Source: Setaria digitata
Taxonomy: Eukaryota > Nematoda > Chromadorea > Rhabditida > Setariidae
Length of the DNA: 64,000 bases
Direction: 5' to 3'
NCBI GenBank assembly: GCA_003640385.1
Contig: RCAB01000182.1
Span: forward strand, 50,214 to 114,213
Position numbers and translations under genes: made by a program. The notes below the pieces were generated by a model that searched no databases, was not told the DNA's origin, and saw only the letters and a program-made list of their open reading frames with translations. Shown here in pieces: positions 1 through 12,695 of the stretch; positions within the stretch are counted from its first letter, which is position 1, and the number at the start of each line of letters is the position of its first letter.

Positions 1-1381
1 ATTCTTCCAAATTACCTTTGTTATTTATTAGTAATTATTCTCTAACTTTATACATTCTCTTTCTTTCTCTCTTTTCTTCTTTTTATTGCTTAGTAAATTT
101 TGTCGAAAATTTCTTACCATTCTAACCTCCAACTACCGTATTCGACCTCAATTTAGTGTAGTTCGAGAGCAGGTTTACATACTAATTATTGTCTGCCTCT
201 CTACCTTCCTCTCATTCTCCCTTTCTTTCCCTCTCTCTTCCTTTTCCTACCAAAATGATATTTGCATTAGTATGGTAAAAGGAGAGAGAAAATTAGCTAA
301 ATTAGGGAATTTTATGTCGATTATGGTTTTGCACGAATTTCAAATGGGAAGAGGACAAAATTGCTTTTCGATTGGGAAAATTAAAACTAGAAGTTAGAAT
401 ATTGTATTCATTGATATGAATTTAATAGTACGAGTTGCATTAAGGAATGTAGGAAGTGTTAAATTAGTTGGTATTTATAATCATAAATGATTGATCAAGT
501 AAGAAGAAGTCTAAAATTGCTTAAACATGACAATAATGATGCTTGTTCATCGATAATAGAACAGCGCTGATTATGGTGTTAATAAGAACATTTTTCTGTT
601 ATGAAGTAAAATAGAAATAATCATAGCACTAATTATGATAATGATAGTAGTTGTTGTAATTGTTTCATAGTAATGATAACAGTTTTAACAATAACTAATT
701 ACAATAATAAACTTCAGCTCTTTGCTATCTTCCGCTTAGTATACTTCTCTCTAATTTGTAATGGAATCATTTTAATTTATTGCGGCACTTTTAAATACTT
801 TACTAACCATTATTATCCGTATTTACCGTTTTTTTTTTTGTTTTTAAATTACAATTGCTTTTTGTCTTCCAAATTATTTTTTTAAATTTTAAAAAAGCTT
901 TTCAACATTTCGAAAAAGAAATTACTGTAGCACTTTATTGTTCTTGACTAAGTAGATTTTATTGGCAGCATAATGCTTGCTGATAACAGTTGTGAAAATG
1001 CAGAATAATGATAATATCTTGTTAATGAAATAACAGTAACAGTGATAACTGTAGCGGAAAAAAAAAAACTAGTTTGTAATTCATAAATTTTGTTTTAAAT
1101 TTTGAATTGAACCAATGCAATTTCAAAGTTTCTTATCCAAACTATGCGATAAACTACGACATTAAGATGTACCGCAATAATGCTAAGATTCTTTTTTCTT
1201 TCTTCTCATATTTTCATCCGTTATTTCCTCTCATGTTTTCATCTTCTTGGATCTTAAAAAAATCGAGTTCTGAATTTAAATTCAGGTTGCAACAATAGCC
1301 ATGCAGTAGTAACTTACTGTTACCATTTTCCTTGCTTATTATCCAAAATTTTATTAAGTTCATAAATTAAATATCTTATAG
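1..1381. other. Probable intron of POLQ, no exon seen
   Basis: AT-rich sequence with homopolymer T and A runs and many short GATAAT/GATAAC-type words. I found no stretch resembling the helicase residues that should precede the exon starting at 1382. The acceptor at 1380-1381 (ATCTTATAG) closes this intron. The short open frames here have no family-like content and I treat them as chance. Confidence 0.6.
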
Positions 1382-2505
1382 ATATGGTTGTAACATTTTG
1401 TGAAAAGCTTGGCTGGACTTATCTGCGAAGTGTGTTGGATGGTTTTTCTGAACGATTAACATTTGGTGTTCGAAAAGACTTAACGGAATTAGTTCAAATT
1501 GAAGGAATTGATGGTGTGCGAGCTCGAGCCTGTCATAATGCTAATATTACCACAGTAGCGACGTTAGCTATCACTTCTGTTGATGATATCACAAAAATTT
1601 TACGATCTGCGGTCCCTTTTATCAGGTAATCATATGATAGAAGATAGTATCATTATTAAGTTGTTCAGTAACTTATATTAAATTATTACATTGATAAACT
1701 GCAAAATAGTCCTGAAATACTTTAAATATGATAGAAAGACTGAAGTTGTAAAATAGAAGGCATATGAGAAACTAGCGATAATTAAGATTAAATCCTTCAA
1801 AAAAAAGGTAATTACTGAAAAATCAAATAAATAATTGTGGAACAAAAAACAAATGTACAATTGATATTGTTGCGTTGATAACTGAGCCAAGAATTTTCCT
1901 TTGATTTGAATATCATTTATAAGGAAATGTATTGCTGATAACAGTTTTGTAGAGGAAATATTACTTAATTTCATTCAGTGATAGATTAAACCCGAGAAAA
2001 TACAAATAATGCCTTCCTTCATTTTCATTCAGTTTTAAATCACAGACGAAATTTTACAAATATAACAGCTTTCAAATAACTTCATAAAAAAATCCACTCA
2101 TATTTCTAGGTCATTATATTCCAAAACATCTTAAATTGAGTTTATTTGACATGCATAAATACATGAGGTGATTTAATCTATATACCTCTATGATATAATT
2201 AAGTATGATTAGTTTAATTATTTGATATGATTAATATGATCAAGTGACTAAATTATGATTGAAGTACTAAAGTTAAGCTGATTTATATGATTAGAGTAAA
2301 AGCAATGATTTACGAAGGATAATAAATTCCGTTTCCATCCATTCATTCTCTCTCCTTTTGCTTTTTATACTAGAAGATTTTGGAGAATCGGGTATCAGAA
2401 TTAGAAATGAAGTGAAACAGTAATATGATATAATTCAATTAGTATGATAAAGCTTAGTTTACTTCTTAGTTTAGTGGTTAACAGGTAATATAAATAAATA
2501 AATAA

Positions 2506-2539
<34 letters not shown>

Positions 2540-5500
2540 NTATATATATATATATATATGTTTTCAGATATACATATAAACACTTGAAATTTATAAATTA
2601 AGAAAGAATTATACGAGTATTCTAGCTGTCATCCATTTAATTAGTAGTAATTGGAGGAAGAATTTAGTGCTGAAGTAGTAAAAGAAGTCAATTTAAGATA
2701 ATGAAAGAATGAGGAGAACAAGAAGATGAACAGTGGCACCATACGTTTCAAGGCCATATTCAAGACAAATGATTGAGATTAGTTCGATGAGGATAGCTCT
2801 TATAGTTGTTACCAAATATTACGTAATATTATTATAAAAGATCAGATTGGGAAGGAAACTGAAAATGGAAATGATGGAGGGAAAAGAACGAAAATAATTG
2901 CAAATGGAATGGAAAATAAAGCTAACAATTTGAATGGTTCATACTAGTATAGTTTTAAGATTGTATGAATTTAAAATTAGAATGCGTTAAATTAAACACC
3001 TAAATTAACATTAATTTGTGTAGTAAGAAAGCAGAGAAAACGAAAAATAAAGATTTTTCTATCTGGAAATTAAATAAAGCACTGGAAATAATGAACTTGA
3101 TTAATACTAAATTATATCCGCTGATTAAGTACAATTTTTATTTATCGGCCGATTTTTTTTTTCCTTCTTTGCATTTAATGAAATTCAACATCAATTTTTG
3201 CTAGTTTAATTGAGCAATTAATTAATTATAGACGTAATAACAGTGAGGGATTAAATCGTTGGCTTGCTGGAGAAGGCTTGATGACAGACGTTGAAGCAGC
3301 TAAACTATTAATTCAACGGGCCCGTCAGAAGCTTTCCTCTTCCCTAAGGTTACTTTTTAACTCTTTCAAGTATTTGGTGAATTTTTATTGTAACAGTTGT
3401 GCTGCTATAATTGAGCACTAATGTTTCAATGTAAATTTGTAAATTTAGAATTAATTTCTTCTGCTCAATAATACAACTGTTATTTAAACATATATGCATA
3501 TATTTTATTAAATTAATTCATTTCGGAAAATTTGAAAAGAGAAGATTGAAGACTGGGAGCAATTGGTTTTAATTCAGTCAGGAAAACTGAAAGAAATCTA
3601 ATAATGAAGTGTATGTTCAGTAGTAGCTCGTTCTTGAAAGCGTTAGTTGCAGAAGTTTCATTTAAGAACCGTAAGTAGATGTGGTAATCAAGAGGGAAAT
3701 CTCAGTAAACTGGTCGATTATTAGCTTAAATAAAATTCAGTAGTTGATTATTTTATTTACTAACTTAATCGCTATCATTGTTATGAATAGTATGTAACTC
3801 AACAAATATTTAGGTCTCAGCATATGCGTCTTGATTCCGTACTTGATATGCTATCAGCTTTTGATAAGCTGAAAGTGCCAATCTGACTTCGCTTAATCTT
3901 ATGTGCATTGGGTGGAATTGATCAATATTTTTTGTTAATTAGTAACTACTGGTCAATTATGTTATACGTCGGAAATCAAAAACTAAATTTCATCAATGTA
4001 TTTAATAGCTATCGGATTAATCTGATTTGAGTTTCGTTCGGGTTGTAAATTTTTTTAGAGCTGTTGGGATATTTTCGGATGCAAAAATTGATTCCCTGTT
4101 TTCGACGGTAAAATCAATTAATGAAATTGATTGCGATAATTTGGATGATCATAATGGTAAATGTGGTGACAATCAAGATTTTGCCTCTGATCCTGCAGAT
4201 CTTGAATTTACTTCACTAGATTTTCTCACGGTTAGTAAATTCTTCAAACAAATTGATAAGATTCTTAACTATCTAATTGTGAAAGAAAATTGACGAATTT
4301 ATATTTTCAAATTATTGTTCAAACATAAATGAGTTTTCGATTTTTGTTTAAATTCAGTTTTACAAACTGGGGTAGAATTTTAGATTAAAGTAATAAATTA
4401 TTAGTATAGGAGATAAGTGATCAGTTTATCTTAAATATTATCCATTATTCTAATGGACTTTAAATTATAAAATTATATTTTTCAAAAAAAAAAAAATCAT
4501 TTTTTAGTAGTAATTTTAAGATAACGGTATCTTTATAGCATGGATCATGCCCAGTTACAACTGCTTCTGAAAATTCGGAAGAACAAAATTCAGCGAGCAC
4601 GCAAAGTTTAGCCCAAACATCAGAAGTAACTGAAAAAAAATTATCAGAAATGGAATTACTAAAAAGCGATGAGCTGGATGAAATGAAACAAACTGTTTTG
4701 CACGATTATTCTGGAAATAATTATGAAACTTTGGATATTCCGGACAGGTTAAAATCGGATGATGTCGAACAGTTATGCTTGAATTTCTCCCACACTTCGA
4801 TGTCAGATGAAACACTGTTACGTTTTGGTTGCAGTCAGAGTTCCGGTAAAATTGAACAAATTACTCAAACATTGGATGCTGTTACCGTTCTTGCTAACAA
4901 TGAAAAATTTGCGAGAATTAAATCGGCGAAACAAGATGAACAGGTGACAACTGATCTGGGAATATTTCAATCATCGAATATTTCTAGCTTGATCCAAAAT
5001 GAGAATCCGATCAGTGCAACAGCAGAAGCACTTAATCTCGAGATTTATAATGACAATAAGCAAAGTGATGAGGAGCAGAATTTTATAAATTCTAAATTAA
5101 ATGAATTATCTGTAATTCAGTTCAGTGAATCCTCATCAACTGATCAGTCAGCGTTTGCTATGCAGCAACCGATACCTCTTGGTAGTATTGAGGAAGAAAA
5201 AGAAATAGTCGTAAATTCGAGTGAAAAGATTGGAAATCAGTCAACTTTTGATAGCAGTGCTGATCTGTTTGATCAGACATTCTGTTCATCGGTTAATTCG
5301 CAATCAATCAATACACCACATAACTCATCCCATTCCTTTAAGCGTATCAACCGACGATCTTCGATCAGTCAATCGTCGAGATCACCAAGCTTTCAGAGTC
5401 CTTTGCATAAAGTACTAAAACTTGAATCATCTTTTACGACATCTACGGGAACAGAAATTAAATTTAATAAAAGTGTTCAAGGTGATGTTGGCCACTTCAC

Positions 5501-8500
5501 TAATGATCAAACAGAAGCAACCGAATTTCAAATTATTGATGTTTGCGGGTATATTCCTTAGCATATTATTTAAAAATCAAGTTTCAGTATTTCTTTCTTT
5601 TTTAAATTAAATTTAGATCCCGAAATAAAGATTAGTTGGATTACTGGATTGAATTATTATCAGATCAGAAGTAGTTTGATGCTTATTTTCTAGTTCTTGC
5701 ACAACTTGGAAGCAATTATTAACACGACAAAAGTATTGGGATCAAATTGGTTTGGGTATCGCTTGGTGTAGCAGAAATGTAATTGGTGTAGCTTTATGCG
5801 CATTAAATGAGAAATGCTTTTATATTGATTTCACAAGAAGTAAATTTATTGTCTTTTAAATCATTTCAAATCTAAGTTTACCTCTCATTTTATTTTTTGC
5901 TTAATTTTAAATGATGATAAATGTGTTTGGAAGGAGTTACAATGAGTGTCCTAAAGTAGTTCTTAAATTTGCTCTTTAGCTTCCTTCACAGTTCCAAATT
6001 TTAATTGATTTTTTTTTTTTTTTTTTCAACAAGAGCTGTGGAAAATAATTTTTCATTTTAAATTCAACCATCGTCTGATTATCTCTTCATCTTATCAGTG
6101 ATAATTACGGATATACTGTTTTCAGAAGATGGATATGCCGTTGAATTTCATGAGCGACTCACAGCGTTGGATAATTTATTAAAGTCCGAACAGCAAAAAT
6201 ATATTTATGATTTGCCATCGGTTTCACGCTCATTACGATCGCTTCAAAACTCAAAATGCCAAAATTGGCAATTGAATAATTGTATTTGTGTACAAACACT
6301 CTCATATTTAGCTCATTATCGTTCATCGGATAATGATTCTCCTCTTTCCTTTCAGGTTTTCAATTTCATATTTAAATTCTTGCACGAACAGTAAGTAAAA
6401 AACTAATCATTCTTTGATCATGTTTTTGACAAAAATTGTAATATCAAAGAACATTAATCATTATTATTCATTTGTTTTATAGAATTGGGAAATTTTTGAA
6501 AATTTAGAATAAAACAAATCAACATTGATTATGCATTATCCAAGATGAGCTACTGCATGTCATATTGGATTATTCCACTCTAATTAATTTACAAATTCGA
6601 TTTTTACACTAAAATTTTTCATGGTATTTTAGGATTTACTTTCGCGTCTTACTTCACCGGAACGTGCAGCAATTTTAAAAAATGCTACACCACGTCTGCA
6701 AGCAGTAATTAACTCATTTATATGTTTGCATATGCATGATGATCTAATGTCGGCTGCCATTCGATTATCATCAACTCAATCAGTAAAACTGGAAATGCAA
6801 TCAGTTGTATTGTTTAGTAAAATAGAAGCTACCGGTATATCATTCGATGCAAATCAGGCTAAATCCCTTGCTGATAAGGTGTTATTTGATTATTTTTTTT
6901 TTTTAGATTTCTTCTTAATCCAGAATTCTTAAATTTTCTTCCGTTTGTTTTTTGAAAACCAAAAAAATATGTCATAGCGTGAAAATGCTTAAAATTTTTT
7001 ATTTACCTGTTTCATCTCAGCTTAAACGGAAAATGACAGAAGTTGAAACAAAGGCTTATCATATCGCTGGAATTTCATTTAATTTTGCTTCAGCTTCCGA
7101 AATTTCTCAGGTATTGAATACTATTTGTTGTCAAAATGAACAAAAATTGTTTGCGAAGTATTAATTTGATTTCCTATAGAGAAGGAATGGATGAATTCTT
7201 GTATTCATATTAAATTTCCTTTAAAAATAAAAGTATTCAACTGAAATTTAAAATTGAATCCGTTCAATCAATACGCGGAAATTCCTAGTCTGATTTACTT
7301 TTTTCTTCAGGTATTATTTGTACGATTGCGAATTCCACCACCGAATATATCAACTGGTCGACATTATTCAACAAATAAAATGGTACTCCAACGATTAGCT
7401 CCCAAATACCCAATTGTAAATTTAATTTTAGATTGGAGAAGAATGAATACTGCCCTAACGGTAAGCGATTCTAAATAATTGCGATAAAATTTTGGGTTAT
7501 GATAATATCTGATAACATTGACAACCTTTCTATTTCGATAATTGCTGAGATAGCAGTAGCAATTTTAGAATTTTTATAAGACTTGCTATTAGCAATAAAT
7601 TTTGATTTTCTAAGTAGCTAATAATATTAATTCCTTGGCTCCTCGATAATATTAATTATTCTAAAATTTGGAAAGAAGTTTAATACCGCTGATAATTTCG
7701 TAGGAGCCAATGATAACAGTGCTTTTGATATGATTTCTTTTTCAAAATTCAGAATGTCACTTTTTTCTTCTTCCAGGCATCCTTGCCAATACTTTTAAAT
7801 TCTTGTTGCTCTGATGGAAGAATTCGTGCTACTTTTGCCATAAATTGTTCTACTGGTCGTGTTTTAACAATGAATCCAAATGTACAAAATGTACAGAAGC
7901 AACCAGTTATCGATGGCTTCTCAATTAGATCGCTGTTTATTGCTCCAACAGGTATGTTTGAAAAAAAAAAAAAAAAATATTCAAATTTGTTTTTAGAAGT
8001 TCAAAAAATTTCAGAATGTTTCAAGAGCATTAAACAATTTCTATATAAAATGAAATGCATAGTAATAAAAAAGGCTCAGCTAGGCGACAAATTTATCTTT
8101 CTTACAGCTAAGCCATGAAATATGCTAAAACCTTTTATATAAATTGGCAAAATTATCACTTAGTAATTTACAAATTTTTTTTTTTTTGTTTAATTTCCAG
8201 TAATTTTTGTTTCATTCAATTTTGTTTCTTAAAATCTAAATTTTAAAAGATTTAGTATTTGTTTTTTTTTTTTTTTGAGGTCGAATTCTGTTATCATCTG
8301 ATTATCGACAATTAGAAATGCGTATATTAGCACACTTATCAGATGACCCTTATCTTATTTCTATGTTTTTGGCTAAGGGTGATTTTTTCGAAACTGTTGC
8401 AACTAAATGGAATGCTAATGAGAATTTTTATATGAAAGTTGACCGGAACAAAGTAAAACAGGTTAATAAATTTTTAAAAGAATTTCAAACTTATCTAGTA

Positions 8501-10154
8501 ACAGACTTCATTAAACTCTTTGATAAATTAAAACTCATCATTAAATTTTTAATTTCTAAAGAAAAAAGCAAGAATTTTTTTAGCTTTGTTATGGTATTCT
8601 ATATGGTATGGGTGCTACAACATTAAGTAAAGAATTAAACATACAAAAGCAACATGCACAACAATTGATCGTATCTTTTTTTCAACAATTTCCAAGTAAA
8701 ATATTCGAAAATTATTTAATTAATAAAGGACAATTAATGCATTTTTGAGTCGTTTTTTTTTTTTTTCTAATATCTTTTAACCAATTTCATTAATTCTTTA
8801 TTATTGCCAATGAAAATCATCATTAAAAGAGAGCATTTCTTTTTTTAATGGAATGAAATTTGAAAGGAACCAAAATTGATAATAGGTTCCCTTCCTTTTT
8901 ATCTTACTTTTTATTGGCTGCCGTTTTTTCTTTTTTCTTACTATCTCCTGTACTTGTTATCGATAAGATTGTAGTGATAAATACGGTAATGATTACTGTA
9001 ATTTATTGATGAAAACGAAATTTTACACTTTTTTTTTGTTCTGTTTTGTTTTTTCTCTTCTTTCCTCTATAGAAGTACGAATATGGATGGATAAAATATT
9101 AACAATATGTCGAGCTGACGGATACGTAAGCACATTTTTGGGTCGCCGACGATATTTACCGAATATAAGCGACATGTTGCAAATGGAATCAGCCCAAGCT
9201 GAACGGCAAGCAATTAATACTTGCATACAAGTTAGTCTTACAGCTAATTAATTATCATTTGACATCAAAATGCGGAATCTATTTATAGACTTTAAACTAT
9301 TATTATGCTAAATATCGTGAATGAAATGTTAACACGAGTTCATGCTATTATACCTCTCAAACTGTTGCATTTCATTCATTCATTCAGTCAATCGTTCATC
9401 GAATTTATTTATCCCAGATATTAGCGAATTAAGATTAATTGTATTAAATTTAAAGCTTGGCTAATTAAAAAAAGCAATATCAATCCGACAAGTTATTCTG
9501 TTTTCTAACATCAGCATTTCTTCAACAACAAGACTTTTTTCAATTCTCTGCAATAAAGTTACATCAATATATTAATACCAGTTTAGGTTTTTTATGTATT
9601 TCAAAATGCGGATTTTATTTATGAAATTAGCATTATGTACTTCCGGGCATCATTACCGCTTTATTATTGCCTTTAGCGGCACGGCTAACTTTTTTAAATC
9701 CTTCTTACGGTTATTTATTAGGACTATGAACTATATTTTACAGGGTTCAGCTGCTGAGCTCTTCAAAATTGCATTATTGAAACTGCAGAAGAATTTATCT
9801 GGTTAGTTTTTTCCTTCTTAAGGTAATTGATGCTAGCAGGTTGATAGTAGAGGAATAAAGAAGATATGAAAATACCTTGATCTATAGTCATGTATCATTA
9901 GCCAAAAGATTTGATTAATTTTACTGGCAAAATTTAACTTTTTATACACCTGTGTTCCAGACACTAACTCATCCATTGTCATGCAACTACACGATGAAGT
10001 GTTAGTGGAAACGGATGAAAATTCGGTTGCTTCAGTTGTTGAAATAATCAGAAATTCGATGATATCGGCCATTCCAAATTTACGAGTTCCATTAGTAGTT
10101 AGAATTTCATCCGGAAAAAGTTGGGGAGAACTGCAGGAATATGTCGAAATTTAA
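1382..10154 (+). CDS. polq-1: DNA polymerase theta (POLQ), 3' part: helicase end, central linker, family A polymerase
   Basis: Theta-mediated end joining enzyme, nuclear. Exons by splice site and phase: 1382-1625, 3232-3348, 4059-4230, 4539-5548, 5694-5839, 6099-6355, 6633-6878, 7021-7110, 7311-7460, 7777-7951, 8280-8461, 8584-8695, 9073-9230, 9744-9801, 9961-10154; 1,102 codons are visible and the start lies left of the window. The first two exons match the end of the POLQ helicase domain (LTFGVRKDL, GVRARA, AVPF). Exons three and four encode a Ser/Asn/Glu-rich linker of about 390 residues. The polymerase has motif A (SSDYRQLEMRIL), motif B (RNKVKQ then LCYGILYGMG), LGRRRYLP, and motif C (VMQLHDEVL) with the catalytic acidic residues present. 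Homology is strong over the whole polymerase domain. The fusion of both domains excludes HELQ and POLN. Boundaries around the linker are the least certain. Confidence 0.93.
2491..2559. repeat. AAAT and TA microsatellite with one N
   Basis: Four AAAT units run into a long TA array (about 2510-2559) interrupted by a single N at 2540. It lies in the POLQ intron between exons 1382-1625 and 3232-3348. The N probably marks an unresolved repeat length. Confidence 0.9.
3814..3886 (+). other. Candidate alternative terminal exon of POLQ
   Basis: After the acceptor TTTAG at 3812-3813 there are 23 sense codons in exact phase with the exon ending at 3348, then TGA at 3884-3886. No internal donor gives the phase needed by the next exon (4059), whereas 3348 joins 4059 in phase. 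Inclusion would end the protein just after the helicase domain. The peptide looks helical (DSVLDMLSAFDKL) but could be chance. Confidence 0.3.
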
Positions 10155-12679
10155 TTGCTTTCAAGAAGTACAAATCGGCGACAGCTTAATTGCTATTTCA
10201 GGAATTATTCATTTCTGAGGCAGTTTCCAGTTATTAAATCTCTCTTCATTCTCTACTAGAAATTTCATTTCCTCTCAAAACTGTGATAATTATCTTATTG
10301 CTCTATTATTCCAAATTAAATGTTGTTGGCTACGACTAATTTGCTATTTGACCCTTCCAGTTTTATGGATGTATGAAAAACACGGAATTTTGCATGCATA
10401 TTTCCAAAAATTAATTAATGATGTCTTTGCGAACTGTCTAGATTACTTTGTAGCATTTCTTAACCGGTTTCACTTAAGATTACATTGATAGCATTCAGGT
10501 TCATTTTCCAACAGACAAGTGATAGGTAGTTCAGACTTGTAAAATTTTTAGAAATAAATCTTCGGCACCATATTTTTTTTTCCTAATCTTGACCAAAAAA
10601 GTTTATTCTCTAATTCAAAAGTAATACACTTATTTTCCCAACGATGTCATTTCTTGCTTATTATTTGGTTAAATCTTGTCTGATTGTCAATTATACTTTG
10701 TTTTTATCTGATTGTCAATTATACTTTGTTTTTATCTGACTGTCAATGACTCCTTTTTGCATGTTTATCTTTGATTATCAGTAATATTTTATTCGTTTTT
10801 ATCAGATTACAGTGTTATTTTTTCGTTCTTATTTTGACTTCCAGTGATATTTTGTTTTTCGTACTACATTATCAGTGAAATCATATTTGTCCTTATTATA
10901 TTATCAGCATGATATCATGTACTGCCACTGCCACTGATGTTTATTTTGCAATTATTTGATTGTTAAAGATATTAGCACACTATAATCTCAGGGAAACTTC
11001 ATCTTTATCCATTGTATATTGATATTGCAGTTTTCTTTTTTTTTCATTTTCCTTTGTAAAGAATCAAAATTATTCATGTTTTCGACAGATCAAAAAACCA
11101 AGAATACTTGAAATTCGAAATAAATGCTATAAAATTTGCGGACTGAAAAATAAGATTATCTGTAACTGTATTCATGCATTGTAAAATAAATTTCCAAGCG
11201 TTTTCTTTTTTTTTCCCCCTTATTATATTGTGATATGAATAGCGTATTTTAAATGTCCATAAAATGATGTTCGAAGATTGATTACAGATAAAACTGCAAA
11301 TTATTGATAAAAATGAAATATTTTTATAGACTATGGAGAGAGGAAGATACAAAAATCACGCAGCTTTAAGAAAAATGATAATAAAATAGGAACAAGATAA
11401 ATATAGCATGTGGCCAATGATTAGTTCATATCTTCAGAAAAGGAAAGATAATGATTGGTAAGAATAATTGCGATTAAACTGATATTGAGTTAGTTATGAA
11501 AATGATTAGAAATGGTCGAAAAACGAGAAATTAACATTTTGTTAATAACTTGTAGGATAAAAACGATCATTAAGGTAAGTTGAATATCATAACAGGTAAA
11601 ATTCGAATAGCACTGCAACAGTTACTTATGAACAATTATCATTGCTTAATACTAATTAGCTAAGTATATGTCACATGTTTTATAGCTATAAATTACAAAT
11701 GAATCGGTCGTGATGATTAGAATTTATGATATGAAAGAAGCAACTAAAAGTATAACGACAATAACAACAGAGGAATAAAAGAAGTCAATGAAGAGCGATC
11801 ATAATAGCCTCAATTACTAATTATGCTAATCTATCATATGGCTATAGATTCAAGATGAATCTACATGGTGTAATTAGACTTTATGGAAGCATAAAAACTA
11901 CTACGGCACTTCGTCTACTCAAGCAATTATATTAGTCAAGCATTATTAGATTGCATGTTTGCATGACTGAACGCTTTAAAACTGCATTTCATTTACTTAA
12001 GGAGTTACGCTAATTCTAGGATAGATTGTGCGTTTGCAGGATTGCAGCTATTTCAAGTATTAACAGTTTCCTGGAGGAGCTTATGTCCGAGTACTTGCAG
12101 TACATTGCAGTTCTACAACGTTTAGGTGCTTATTACATATGACAGAAAGGTTCTTTTCCCTTAAGAATTACTTTTCTAATCTACTTTACCACGCTCTCCT
12201 TTCTAACTCCGGAAATCAGGATCATATCATATTCCGCAATTAACACCTCGCTAGATTATGACCTCAGGAATAGCAAGAAAACTGAGAAATCCACTTGTCC
12301 TTGACGGGATTTAACGAGCGGGCCATCTTGACGCTGTTAGATTCGGTGTTTTGGAGGGCTTAATGGCTTTGTTTAGAGTTGAGTAAGAGTTTGGTTGGGA
12401 AAGACATTTTGAAGGGCCAAGTGAGAGCTTAGTACTCGCTTAAGACTTTAGAAATACTCAGTGGTTTTTCAAGGTATCTTCAATATTTTAATTAATTGCA
12501 TTATAACTAACCAAGGCACACAAATGATAAGTTAGATAGCAAGCGAAAAAAGAAATATAGCAGCTATTGTAGCTAACAGCAACAAATTAAAACGGCTATT
12601 CTTGTTTGGATACGATTTTCACAATGTTGCAATTCGTACTTTGTGAAATTTCTGTCATTGCAAGGCTTTTGTAATTCAG
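10155..12679. other. Intergenic: POLQ 3' side to BUD31 5' side
   Basis: Mostly AT-rich. It holds a 28-bp tandem repeat at 10679-10747 and an AATAAA-like site near 10551 that could serve the POLQ transcript. Between about 12017 and 12420 the base mix is noticeably less AT-rich, including a 40-codon open frame described in the findings. I could not assign a gene. Confidence 0.6.
10679..10747. repeat. 28-bp tandem repeat, about 2.5 copies
   Basis: Two identical 28-bp units (10679-10706, 10707-10734) begin TCTGATTGTCAATTATAC. A third, partial unit with one change follows (TCTGACTGTCAATG). It lies in the POLQ-BUD31 gap. Confidence 0.9.
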
Positions 12680-12695
12680 ATTTGAAACGGTGGTG

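Noticed and set aside
3814..3886. Treating this as a constitutive POLQ exon
   Set aside because: It would truncate the protein, and skipping it joins the flanking exons in perfect phase; kept only as a possible alternative exon.
7952..8118. Extension of the POLQ frame past 7951
   Set aside because: It runs through a GTATGT donor into a poly-A intron; the spliced path restores the conserved polymerase motif A instead.
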